A stretch of 64,000 bases of DNA, taken from the NCBI GenBank assembly GCA_036346205.1, contig JARFJB010002200.1:124001-188000 (forward strand). The letters are read 5' to 3'. Positions 55,010-64,000 of the stretch are shown in pieces. This DNA is from Vesta saturnalis. Lineage: Eukaryota; Arthropoda; Insecta; Coleoptera; Lampyridae. The notes beneath the pieces were generated by a model. It worked only from the letters and a program-made list of their open reading frames with translations. It was not told where the DNA came from and made no database searches. The translations under genes were made by a program, and so were the position numbers. Position 1 is the first letter of the stretch. The number at the start of each line of letters is the position of its first letter.

Positions 55010-55430
55010 CTGTGTTTTCCACGTACAATAATTTTCTGCAAGCGCTGCATAACAGCTTTTCTGGAACTAAATTGATGCTTTGATGTTGCTTAACATGTTT
55101 AACCTTTTGTAAAGTAATTACTCTTAAATCCTTTTTTTTTCGTTAAAGGTGCTGCATGTTTATTAAATGGGCCACAGCATGCTTTTTGGTTTTTTCAAAA
55201 TATTTTAAAAAATAATACAAATAATGAGTACAAATAGTGTTCTTTTCATGATATTGACTATTTATGCGCGAAATCAATGTTTCAATATCCTTTTTTGAAA
55301 GTTTCTCAAAGATTAAATGTATATTTTTGTCTTTTGTAAGGGTAAAATTGCCACAAGAAGAGTCTAATAGTTTACCTACTGTACAAAACAAATTTGGTCT
55401 TACTTGACTAGGACCAGCTATTTCTTCCAT
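55010..55430 (-). pseudogene. CAGQYKN-family gene A, 5' part
   Basis: Starts MEEIAGPSQVRPNLFCTVGK (55430), continues LSKKDIETLISRINS, T-I-C-T-H-Y-L-Y-Y-F-L-K-Y-F-E-K. After slips, a basic/Cys-containing stretch (S-S-R-K-A-V-M-Q-R-L-Q-K-I-I-V) runs to the piggyBac boundary at 55008. The T-I-C-x-H-x-x-Y motif matches the same position of gene B (51650). The rest of this gene is at 43742-42595. Confidence 0.6.
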
Positions 55431-56156
55431 GATGAAAAAAACAAAACAAAACACCACACAAAACTATATACAATATATTACATATTTTAAACACATTAGT
55501 TACCTATTCACTTAAATCAGACTAATTAATTCATAAATAGTTATTTGTTATACAAGACGATAAAATACTATTTTATCGATGAGGTTATGGTGATGTAGAG
55601 GTTTTGTTTGTACTCCAACTGAAAGGTATAGTCACTTGATGCAGATACCTAATTCTTTTATCAATTTGAGGTTAAAGGTTTCGTAAATAAAACAGTTTAT
55701 TGTTTTTTTTTACATATTTTTCACCAATTGTCATTTATTTAGTATCTGTCTAATTGTTTGTCTTCAAATAATGCTTGATTTGTATCAAACAATTTAATTA
55801 AAATTTGTCGCTATTTCAAATTACAGTTGAGCAAATTTAAAAGTATATCTTGTAATTGACTTTTGATCAAACTCATCTCTGATATTCATCAACGAACCAC
55901 TAAAAATATTGCTACAATTACCTGTCTAAATATATTAATTTCAAATGAAATGCACTGTACTGTACATACCGAAGCACGCATCAATTCTTTAAATAAATTT
56001 TTATTAACATTTATCTTTAAATCTTATTGAGAGTACATTAATACTTTCATGAACTTGAATTTACATGTAATACACTGCACATAATGTTTCTACACATTTT
56101 TGTAAGTATTTTAACTTTTAATAAATGAAAAGTTCACTTACAATTTTTTTAAACCT
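55431..56156. other. No gene recognised
   Basis: AT-rich spacer. No coding frame or repeat was recognised. Confidence 0.4.
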
Positions 56157-56590
56157 TTGGCGGTTTATTTAATAATTTTAAAGTCCAGTCTGAAAAATCC
56201 TCCCTATTTTAAACTTATAAAGCGTTACATACCATGCAACCACATCCTGAATTTATCCCATTCATTTGCAAAGGGGGTAAAAAGTAATAACTCGCCCCCA
56301 AATATAAGAAAAATTCACAAGTCTCGTCAGAAAAATCCTGTCCACTTGAAACTTGTAAAATGTATTATTAACCACACAACAATCATTCTCAATTTTTCTC
56401 ATCCATTTGCAAAGGAGTGTAGAAGGAAAAAGCTCACCCCCAAATATAAGAAAAATATATTATAAACCACGCAACAATACATCATCCTGAATTTATCCTT
56501 TTAATTTGCAAAGGGGGCAAAAGACAATAAATCATCGCCAAATATAAAAAATTCTTGTCCCGTCAGAATAATTTTACCAACTTGAAAAGG
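56157..56590. repeat. ~120-bp minisatellite, free array (about 4 partial units)
   Basis: Units share CATTTGCAAAGGGGGTAAAA, CTCACCCCCAAATATAAGAA, CGTCAGAAAAATCCTG, ACTTATAAA-like and CCACGCAACAATCAT. The same unit forms the interior of the MITE at 57802-58758. No terminal repeats were seen here. Confidence 0.75.
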
Positions 56591-57794
56591 TTTCATTTTT
56601 TTAATGGAACCACCAGTCTATAACATTCTCAATCGATAGGAAATATAATTTTGAACAAAAATTATGCTATGATCTTTCATCCCAAAGTCAAAAATGACAA
56701 AGTTAATTATTTTTCAAATTCGACAACGTAGCTGTGTTAGTTCGTAACTTTGCTTCATCATAAAATAAAGTACACATTCATGATTGGAAAAGTATTGTTT
56801 TATTCTAAGTTATTCTACAAACTTCAAAAAAACAACAAAATTTAAATTAAATGTTCATCGCCCTCATGTTCCGAGCATTTTTGAGCCCTCTTTAACACTC
56901 TCCTAGTGGCCTTGGCAATGGTTCTACCAATTATTGATAGCGTGAATGATGCTTTGCTGGAGATCCTCCTGATTATCATACCGCATTTCATTAACCGCAT
57001 CACTGAAATTCTGATTATCGAGTTAACAGGGCCATGCTGCCGAACATCGGAAAATTGTGTATACAACAAAGTAAATCCCTGATTTTAAGAATATTCTAAT
57101 TCTATGGTTCGGATAGGAAAGCCATGGCAATCCGGATTACAGTATACCTAATAGATAAATAGTTCTGATCCGGATCACTGAAATTCGGATTATCGAGTCT
57201 CCAATATGACTTTTTAAGTATGATTGTTGTCTTTAAAACAGTTTTCATTATAAATCTAATAATATGTGGTTTTATGCTACTTCATATTTATAGTTGTTCT
57301 GAATACTAGTAAAGGATTTAGCTAATTAGCTTTGATTAATTTATTAGAACCTATCAAGATTGCAATTGTAAAGTGTTACAATGTGTAAAATTTCAGGTGC
57401 ATGAATCTAGTCCCTGCAGTGTGTGGTTCTATTCCAAAAATCTGTGAAGCATGTTGATCATTAACCCATAAATAATTGAGTATTGATGAAAACCATGTTC
57501 TGCAGTCTATCAAGAGACATTTTTCAACAGAGAAAAAGATTGTTTCCTGAACTGGTACTCACATGAACAGTGGATTTCAACAACGTTCTCTGAACTCTTA
57601 AAAGGTGAGAAAACAAATTATTGTTATAACAAATATTTTATATGCTGCTTTAATTTATACATATATTGAAAGAAAAACAAAATTATATATAAGTATTTGA
57701 ACTCATTTGTGTTTCGTAATAATTAAAATTAGGACATTTTAATTGTTACGGTTACTGTTGTATCAAAAATTATTTTTATTAAAAAAATCGTATT
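56591..57794. other. No clear gene; GGATTATCGAGT words
   Basis: Words such as CTGATTATCGAGTTAACAGG (57010) and TCGGATTATCGAGTCTCC (57185) resemble termini of Tigger/jerky-type elements. A 75-codon minus-strand frame at 56842-57069 has a basic helical composition but no motif I can name. Otherwise AT-rich. Confidence 0.3.
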
Positions 57795-57801
57795 CACAAT
57801 A

Positions 57802-58758
57802 GACCTGTGTTAAGTTAGCAGCCAATTTTCAGCAGCCACTTTCATTCCAGCAGCCAAAACATCTGTGGCATCGGTAAAAAAAAAATTAAAAGCCCGGGCA
57901 GAAAAACCCTGCCCATTGTAAACTTATTACACATATTACAAACCACGCAACAATCATGCATAATTTATCTCATTTACAATTGCGGTAAAAGGTAAAAACT
58001 CACCCTCAAATATAAGAAAAATCATAATTCCCGTCAGAAAAATCTTGTCAACTTTAAACTTATAAAATACAACAATCATTCCCAATTTATACCATTAATT
58101 TTCAAAAGTGATTAAAGGTAAAACTTACCCCCAAATATAAAAAAAATCATAATTCCCATCAGAAAAATCCTGCAAACTTTAAACTTATAAAACATATTGT
58201 AATCCACGCAACAATCGTCCTGAATCTGTACAATTAATTTGCAAAGGGGATAAAAGGTAAAAACTCACCACCAAATATAAAAAATTCATAATTTCTCTCA
58301 TAAAAATCCTGCCAACTTTAAACTTGCAAAATATATTATAAAGAACGCAATAACCATCTCTGTCAGAAAAATTCTGCCAGCTTTAAACTTATAAAATATA
58401 TTACAATCCACTCAACAATAAGTTTTTACCTTTAGTCCCTTTTGCAAATTAATGGTATAAATTGAAGGTGATTGTTGCGTGTTGCGTTATTTTATAAGTT
58501 TAAAGTTGGCTGGATTTTTCTGACGGGAATTATGAATTTTTGTACAATTAGGGGCATATTTCTATACCACTTTTGAAATGAATGGGATAAATTGAGGATG
58601 ATTGTTGCGTAGTTTGTAATATGTTTTATAGGTTTACTTTAAACCAGGATTTTTTTGTCTAGGCTGTTAATTTTTTTTTATTTAACTGACGCCAGTGATA
58701 TTTTGGCTGCTGAAATGAAAGTGACTGCTGAAAATTGGCTACTAACTTAACACCGGTC
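57802..58758. mobile_element. MITE/foldback element with internal minisatellite
   Basis: GACCTGTGTTAAGTTAGCAG at the left and its reverse complement at the right form terminal inverted repeats of roughly 100-200 bases (shared CCAATTTTCAGCAG, CACTTTCATT and GCAGCCAAAA). CACAATA occurs directly outside both ends (57795-57801, 58759-58765), a 7-bp (possibly 8-bp) target duplication. The 957-bp interior consists of about five units of the ~120-bp minisatellite, with the rightmost units inverted (from about 58425), so the whole element can fold back. No coding frame. Confidence 0.85.
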
Positions 58759-58765
58759 CACAATA

Positions 58766-59409
58766 GTATATTATGTACCACATAATGTAAGTAACGTACT
58801 GGTGTTACACAAACATGTAACAAAGTTCGAACGTGTATTTAATAGTTAGTTTCAGGAAGAAGCAACCCCGATTTTAAAGCGAACATATCTAGGTACATGT
58901 AAATATTTTTTCGTTAGTAAGGCAAATCGATAATTTTATGACCCTAGCCCACTTTAATCCACGACTGAGCAGAAGGCACGAAATCTTGTTATTACCCAAG
59001 CTGTTAAGTAACTAAAGTTTGTGGCCATGGGTGTAGAAGTATATTTACAGAACCTAAGGATTTGTACAAACAGCATTCAAAATCCAAGGTTCTACGTCCA
59101 ACGAATTTCTAAGCATTTCTATATCACAAAAGAAACGTTTATACTATTGTTTGCCATTGCGGGATCCTGTGAGAATTTTTTCCATGATAGCCAATATTAT
59201 TACCGCTAATAGTGTAAAATTAATTATCATAAATAAGCTTTTTCTTCAAACGTCAGTAAATATAACATTTAGTGACGCAATAGAAGATACTAAATTGTCA
59301 TTTTGTTGTTATTCTCAAGCGACGCTAAAAAACTTTAGCGCCGCTCACCAGCAGCTATAAAGTGTGCAACAGAAGCACGCAGTACGATGCTCCAATAAAA
59401 GTGTTTAAG
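58766..59409. other. No gene recognised
   Basis: AT-rich; short plus-strand frames at 59021-59360 lack recognisable motifs. Confidence 0.35.
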
Positions 59410-60266
59410 TTAACCATAAGTGGATATTTTTATTTTGCTAAATGAACCTTTTTCAAAATTGAAACCGCTGCTGGACGTCATGGATGAACTAATATCCGTA
59501 TTCAAAGATTCCTCTACAATCAAAACAAGACCAGAAGAACCTTCATCTGCAGAAAATTTTTCCTTACTGGTGCAGCTGCTAGTATTAGTTTCAGAAGGCG
59601 AATCATTTACAAGTATATTATCTCGTCTACAGCTACCCATTTCGTCTGTTGCCGATACTTGTTGCGGGTATTTTAAAATTAACATTAGGAGACAACATTT
59701 TTGAAGCAATTTCGTTTTTGTTTTACAATGGAATCTCCGACCTTCAGCAACACTTGTCGATTTCCTTCCTCCATGCTTTTTTAAAGATGTAATATCGCAA
59801 GTCTACCAGGGGTGTAACTGAAGTTTTTTCATAAACAGTATTCCGTATATTCCTTCCAATCAGTTAATTTTAAATGCAAACTTCACCAATTTTATATGTC
59901 CATAGCAATGACATTTTTCGTTTACGTATTTTAATAAAAGACGCGAATCTTTCATTCCTTCTGGCCGTAATAAAACATACTTTTTGTAACATTTTAGAAA
60001 CTTTTCTCCAATTACTGTAAACGACCGCATTATCTTGGTTTTGTTCAGGAATTTTAGAATGGACTCCTATATGTTAAATCTTCATATTGACTAGTTCGTC
60101 ACATCGGCATGCCCCAGAGATTTCGATTATCAAAACAACGTGAAAAAACTTGTATATTAGAATTTGTTTCAATTTAATTTACCTTCATTGCCAAAATTAT
60201 TTTATCGGGAGCGTTGTTCACAAACTTCTCAAACTGTTCTTTGGTGAAAACTTTTGCGTTCTTCAT
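59410..60266 (-). pseudogene. Tyrosine recombinase (Crypton/phage-integrase-like) pseudogene
   Basis: Starts MKNAKVFTKEQFEKFVNNAP (60266), then I-S-G-A-C-R-C-D-E-L-V-N-M with the catalytic Arg of box A (about 60100), a broken beta-rich middle (T-K-S-M-F-Y-Y, K-I-R), and D-I-T-S-L-K-K-H-G-G-R-K-S-T-S-V-A-E-G (about 59780-59740), which carries the H-G-G-x-K-S-x-x-V-A-E-G motif of box C. The tail is Ser/acidic-rich and ends at 59410. This is the arrangement of eukaryotic tyrosine recombinases common in arthropods, related to Cryptons. The catalytic Tyr was not located in frame. Frame slips near 60180, 59950, 59830 and 59700. Confidence 0.65.
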
Positions 60267-60668
60267 GGTGTAGCGTTAATTTTGTTTCTATAAATATGCG
60301 CGTAGTTTCGAATATTTACTAACGTCTATTCCATGCTTGATATTCAGCAACGATTTTATCATGGGATATCTAGACCAAAGTGTTGGAATTGTTTAAATTC
60401 TCTGCAGTTACCACTTCCGGAAAATAGGCCAGCAGAACACTTTCTGATGAAAAGTTTTTCATGAATCTCTAAAGACAAATAATATATTACAGTTCTATCT
60501 GCGACATCATAATAACGATGTGATGTTTTAAAAAAGAATAAATAAAAACAGGCGGCTTTGAAAAAAAATATACGACTTTGAAGTAATTCAGTATCTGTCA
60601 CAATTTTGTATTTATCTGGTACTAGTACTCTGAATTAGTTAATTTGTGGTAGTTGTTATCAACAAAGT
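60267..60668. other. No clear gene
   Basis: An 80-codon minus-strand frame at 60359-60601 may be part of the recombinase's upstream region but shows no motif I can name. Confidence 0.3.
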
Positions 60669-61020
60669 ATGGCGCAATTTTCAAATGCAGAAAAATATTA
60701 TGTGTTATCGTATTACGTATTATTTCAACGAAATTCCAAAGTAGCGGAAAGCATGTATTTAAACAAATATCCAGTGAGATACTATCCTCATAAAACCACA
60801 TTTAGGAACTTGTCAGTCCATTTAAAACATGGTGCATTTAAAAAGCGTGTAAATTCTCTTAAAAAACCTTGCAATGAAGAAAAACCAAATAATCCAGAAA
60901 TTTCTATGACACATTGAACAAACAATTGGAGTAGCCAAATCTACTGCTCATTTTATTTTACAAAAAGAAAAATACGTCCATTTAAGTTTAGAATTCAGTC
61001 TTTCAGCCTGTAATTAAATA
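60669..61020 (+). pseudogene. Helix-turn-helix N-terminus of a DUF4817-type transposase
   Basis: MAQFSNAEKYYVLSYYVLFQ, then N-S-K-V-A-E-S-M-Y-L-N-K-Y-P and H-K-T-T-F-R-N-L-S-V-H-L. This is the N-terminal helix-turn-helix typical of DUF4817 proteins, with A-x-x-x-x-Y-x-x-x-Y-P and T-F-x-x-L. After a frame slip, I-G-V-A-K-S-T-A-H-F-I-L-Q-K-E-K-Y forms the second helix-turn-helix. No catalytic domain follows. It is the stranded 5' end of a Tc1/mariner-type transposase gene. Confidence 0.6.
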
Positions 61021-61791
61021 TAAAGATAAAACTTAAAATACCTTTTCATTGAAAATATTGTAGGTCTTCTCATATTTATCTCATGATTTCAATAAACTAG
61101 CAACAGCGTCAAGCGCTAATGCTGAAATTTCAGGATGATTTTCATTATTATTTCCATTTTCATGTTATCACACTTGACAAAATTTTTGTTTACCTATTTT
61201 TGTTTAGTTGCTGCACATATGATACAAATAACTATTTCTTTTTCACAGTTAGTAAAGATATGAAATGAGAAGTCTTTGAAAAAGATAAAAGTTTTTTTAA
61301 AGTAAGTTTATTTCCAAACAACACCAAACTATTCAAAAAACAAAAGTTATTATAAAATAAAGGTATCTGGTGCTAAACTGTGAACTTAATGTGTAGTATG
61401 CGCCTGACAGTGTTTGCATAGAGGCAATTCCATGGTTACTGATGTAACATTCAGTAATATTTTTTACGTGTAATTTTGCTCCCCTCTCGTAAATATCAAC
61501 TCCTGTTAGGGAAAGCTGTATGATATCAATGGGCTCTATATAGATAAGCAATAACAAGAGTCTGAGTGTTCATTTTTATTTGTCTTGCAAAAAATAAAAA
61601 CCTTATTGTTTCTGACATAACATGAAAAGGACACAGATTTTATAATGAAATGTTTAATGATGCATTTCTCTGAAGTCAGATAATAACAAGACAATATGAA
61701 TATAATTTATGAATCTGCTATAAATTACCTTTTTTATAATCATTAACACTTTTTAAATGCAGATAGCATACAATACAGACACTTTAAGAAA
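61021..61791. other. No gene recognised
   Basis: AT-rich; GATGTAACATTCAGTAA (61440) resembles part of the candidate LTR but no further match was found. Confidence 0.35.
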
Positions 61792-62021
61792 TGTTACTTA
61801 TGTAACATTCACTTGTTACGGACGTAACCAGTGCAAATTATATTTATTTATCTCTGTTTAAATTATGCATGAATATTGTTGAAAATGAGCGCAGTAGCAA
61901 TTATAGTGATAGGAAAACTTGTACTCGTAGATTAGAGAAACAAAACTTTTTTACAATATTGGTACTTCTTGCTATTTTTAAAAATACAGTATTGCCACAT
62001 ATTAACTTTGCTTCTTTAACA
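61792..62021 (-). repeat. Candidate 3' LTR of the copia element (230 bp)
   Basis: Read on the minus strand it starts TGTTAAAGAAGC directly after a purine tract (GAGAGGGTG, a polypurine-tract candidate at 62022-62030) and ends AAGTAACA. TGTTA...TAACA ends are normal for copia LTRs. The 5' LTR lies outside the window, so identity cannot be tested here. Confidence 0.45.
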
Positions 62022-62049
62022 CACCCTCTCAATGGTAAAATGTGAAAAC

Positions 62050-63974
62050 CCTTACATAAGTCCTATACTAGTACACATTTTTAAACATAGCTGAATTAAG
62101 AGGCTTAGTAACTATATCAGCCAATTGTTTTGTTGTAGCTACATATATCACCATCCTTAATTTTTTCACGGATAAATTGGAACTTTATATCGACATGTTT
62201 CAGTGTTTTATGACATTCTGGATTGTTACAGTTCCTTATTGCTGACTAATTATCTGCATATAGTACTACACACACAAAATCTTTTTGAATTTTAAAATTG
62301 TGAACTATATATCCAAGTCAACATGCTTCGCTTACAGCAAAACTGAAGGCTATATATTCTGATTCGGTTTATGACAGTTACACAGTCGGTTGCTTACGTG
62401 ATGTTCATGATACTGTACATCCAGTGGTTGACCTTGGGCCCACTCGATCACCGGCCCAATCTGCATCTCCATACCCTTCAATAACATTCCCTCCATTCTT
62501 TCTGAAGATAAAGCTCATTTCTAAAGTACCCTGTATATAACCTAAAATGCATTTCAAAGCTTGCCACAATTCATAGTTAGCACAGTTTTGATACCTACTT
62601 AGAAAACTTAAAGATACACTTAAACCAGGTCTACTACAGAGCATAGCATACATCAATGATCCAGTTGCCATATGACAGTGATTTTTTAGTCTTTGATTTT
62701 CAGATTTATCTTTCATTAACGTTTCATGGTTACTTTTAAGACCCATTGGTGTTTTTCAAGGTTTGTAATCTTGCATCTTAAATTTGGTTAAAACATCCTT
62801 TAATATTGGGTTTGATTTATTGATATTACACCCTTTACAACATCTTGAGTTATAACCATACCTAAAAAATGTTTTAGCAATCCTATATCTTTCATTTTAT
62901 GATGACATTTTCTTGGTATTATTTACTTCATCTTGTGAGGTGCCTGCAACCAACACATCATCTTCATATATTAAGATAAAACTTTTGCATGCTTCAGTTA
63001 CTTTACCATAAATACAGTATCCATGCTCTGATCGTACAAATGCTAATGACAACATGACTTCATGAAACCTTTCATTCCAATTTTTGGCTGAACATATCAG
63101 TCCATTTAATGATTTTCTAAGTTTACACACAGTACTCTGCGTTTCATTAAACCCTTTTGGTAATGAAATGTAAATGCTTTCTTTTATTTCACCATTTAAG
63201 AAAGTACTACAAACATCTAATTGATAAATTGGAATTTTTAAAAGATTGCATATGGCTAAATAAACACATAAAGATGGTAACTTTGCAACTAGACTTTAAC
63301 TATCTAAAAAACATGCATCTCGTTGATGAAAACCTCGTGTTACTAACCGTGCCTTATAACTAAATACATCACCAGGCATTCTTTTTCTTAAATACTCACT
63401 TACACTCGATCGGTTTTATATCACTCAAAAACTTTTCTTCCACCACCCATGTAATATGTATGTTTAATGCACTCACTTCCTTTTCAATTGCTGCTTTCCA
63501 TTCGTCTGACTCGTTACTTAGCATTGCCTCTTCATAAGTAGTAGGTTCTCCATCTCGGTGATCATGGGCCAACAATCCAATATCCAGATCATGCTCGTAA
63601 TCGCCGAATTTCTTCGGTCTCCTTATGGTTTGTTGTAGATTGTACCTGGACTGTCCATCCTCATCAACAGTTGGTTGCTGCTGTTCTTCATTTCGATCGA
63701 TGTAATCATCACATGGCTCGTGTAGCATATTAGCATCATCCCTTTCTTCAGTTTCATTATCCTCGGTATCATCCTGACTAGGATATTCATCCTGTATTAT
63801 TGATTCATCCTCAAATTGAGTTTCTATTTGTTGCTCGTCCTTAGTTTCATTTGCTGCTAGTAATAAGACATCTATATGACACTCTAACTTGTTCTTTTCT
63901 GGAAAATAGATTCGACACCCTTTAACGTCTTCGCTATACCTAACGAAAATTCCTAGCTTGTTTTTAGCATCCAA
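62050..63974 (-). pseudogene. Ty1/copia pol, integrase end through reverse transcriptase and RNase H
   Basis: The gene runs in from the right edge. From 63974: K-L-G-I-F-V-R-Y-S-E-D-V-K-G and CRIYFPEKNKLE (integrase C-terminal G-Y-S region), a long acidic linker (Q-D-D-T-E-D-N-E-T-E), then Y-E-E-A-M-L-S-N-E-S-D-E-W-K-A-A-I-E-K-E (start of reverse transcriptase). VCKLRKSLNGLICSAKNWNE and F-I-L-I-Y-E-D-D-V-L-V follow at 63130-62950, where the usual Y-V-D-D reads Y-E-D-D. MATGSLMYAMLCSRPGLSVS, W-Q-A-L-K-C-I-L-G-Y-I-Q-G-T-L and GYGDADWAGD (RNase H region) come at 62680-62430, then a tail with C-H-K-T-L-K-H-V-D-I-K to about 62180. Stops and frame breaks near 63360, 63140, 62890, 62750 and 62400. 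gag, protease and most of the integrase are outside the window. Confidence 0.85.
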
Positions 63975-64000
63975 TTTTAATCTGGTTGCTTTGGGAACAT

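Noticed and set aside
56842..57069. 75-codon minus-strand ORF as a gene
   Set aside because: No motif; it lies among degraded GGATTATCGAGT repeat words, so at best it is a scrap of a Tigger/jerky-type element.
61333..61557. 74-codon ORF beside the copia LTR
   Set aside because: No recognisable domain and typical AT-rich chance frame.

Overview
This 64 kb window reads as nuclear DNA of an arthropod, most likely a transposon-rich insect. It is AT-rich, and every recognisable coding stretch belongs to a mobile element or to a family known from mobile elements. I found no convincing host gene, rRNA or CRISPR array. The element mix (piggyBac, hAT, P/THAP9, Tigger/pogo, PIF/Harbinger, arthropod DDE_3-type Tc1/mariner relatives, Maverick/Polinton-like genes, a tyrosine recombinase, an RTE-like LINE and Ty1/copia) is typical of large insect genomes. 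Species cannot be assigned from the sequence alone.

Layout. 1-8.4 kb: two direct copies of the 5' end of a hAT-type gene, a decayed hAT transposase with a 0.47 kb MITE in its intron, and a DDE_3 remnant. 8.4-8.84 kb: a GT/ACGCGTGT alternating purine-pyrimidine tract. 9.0-13.4 kb: a Maverick/Polinton-like gene set (capsid-type protein, adenovirus-like protease, small glycine-rich protein, PLA2-like protein, packaging-ATPase tail and one more element-associated protein), all damaged. 13.4-20.6 kb: Tigger, DDE_3 and piggyBac fragments, then a DN-C-x-GQ transposase-like gene preceded by duplicated exon/intron units. 22-30.5 kb: a short piggyBac derivative, a MITE, a tRNA-like palindrome, a Harbinger remnant, and a LINE split by an almost complete piggyBac with TTAA ends.

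30.5-38.3 kb: a Tigger element interrupted by a 2.33 kb tRNA-headed insertion (31563-33896), then another bounded piggyBac. The insertion carries about 17 tandem double-hairpin modules whose stems differ in sequence but keep pairing. This is the most unusual structure in the window. 38.5-42.1 kb: a DDE_3 fragment and a P-element/THAP9-like gene.

42.6-55.4 kb is a five-level nest: a CAGQYKN-family gene split by a piggyBac, which is split by a hAT, whose BED finger is split by a TIR element carrying another CAGQYKN-family gene with 4-bp CTAC target duplications, which itself holds two copies of a ~1 kb LTR-like repeat. 56-58.8 kb: a ~120 bp minisatellite, once free and once inside a MITE. 59.4-64 kb: a tyrosine-recombinase pseudogene, a helix-turn-helix transposase N-terminus, and the 3' half of a copia element with a candidate LTR.

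Nearly all genes are interrupted by stops or frameshifts, so the window records successive insertions rather than cooperating genes. The exceptions to simple decay are the paired hairpins and the well-bounded elements, which can be checked precisely.
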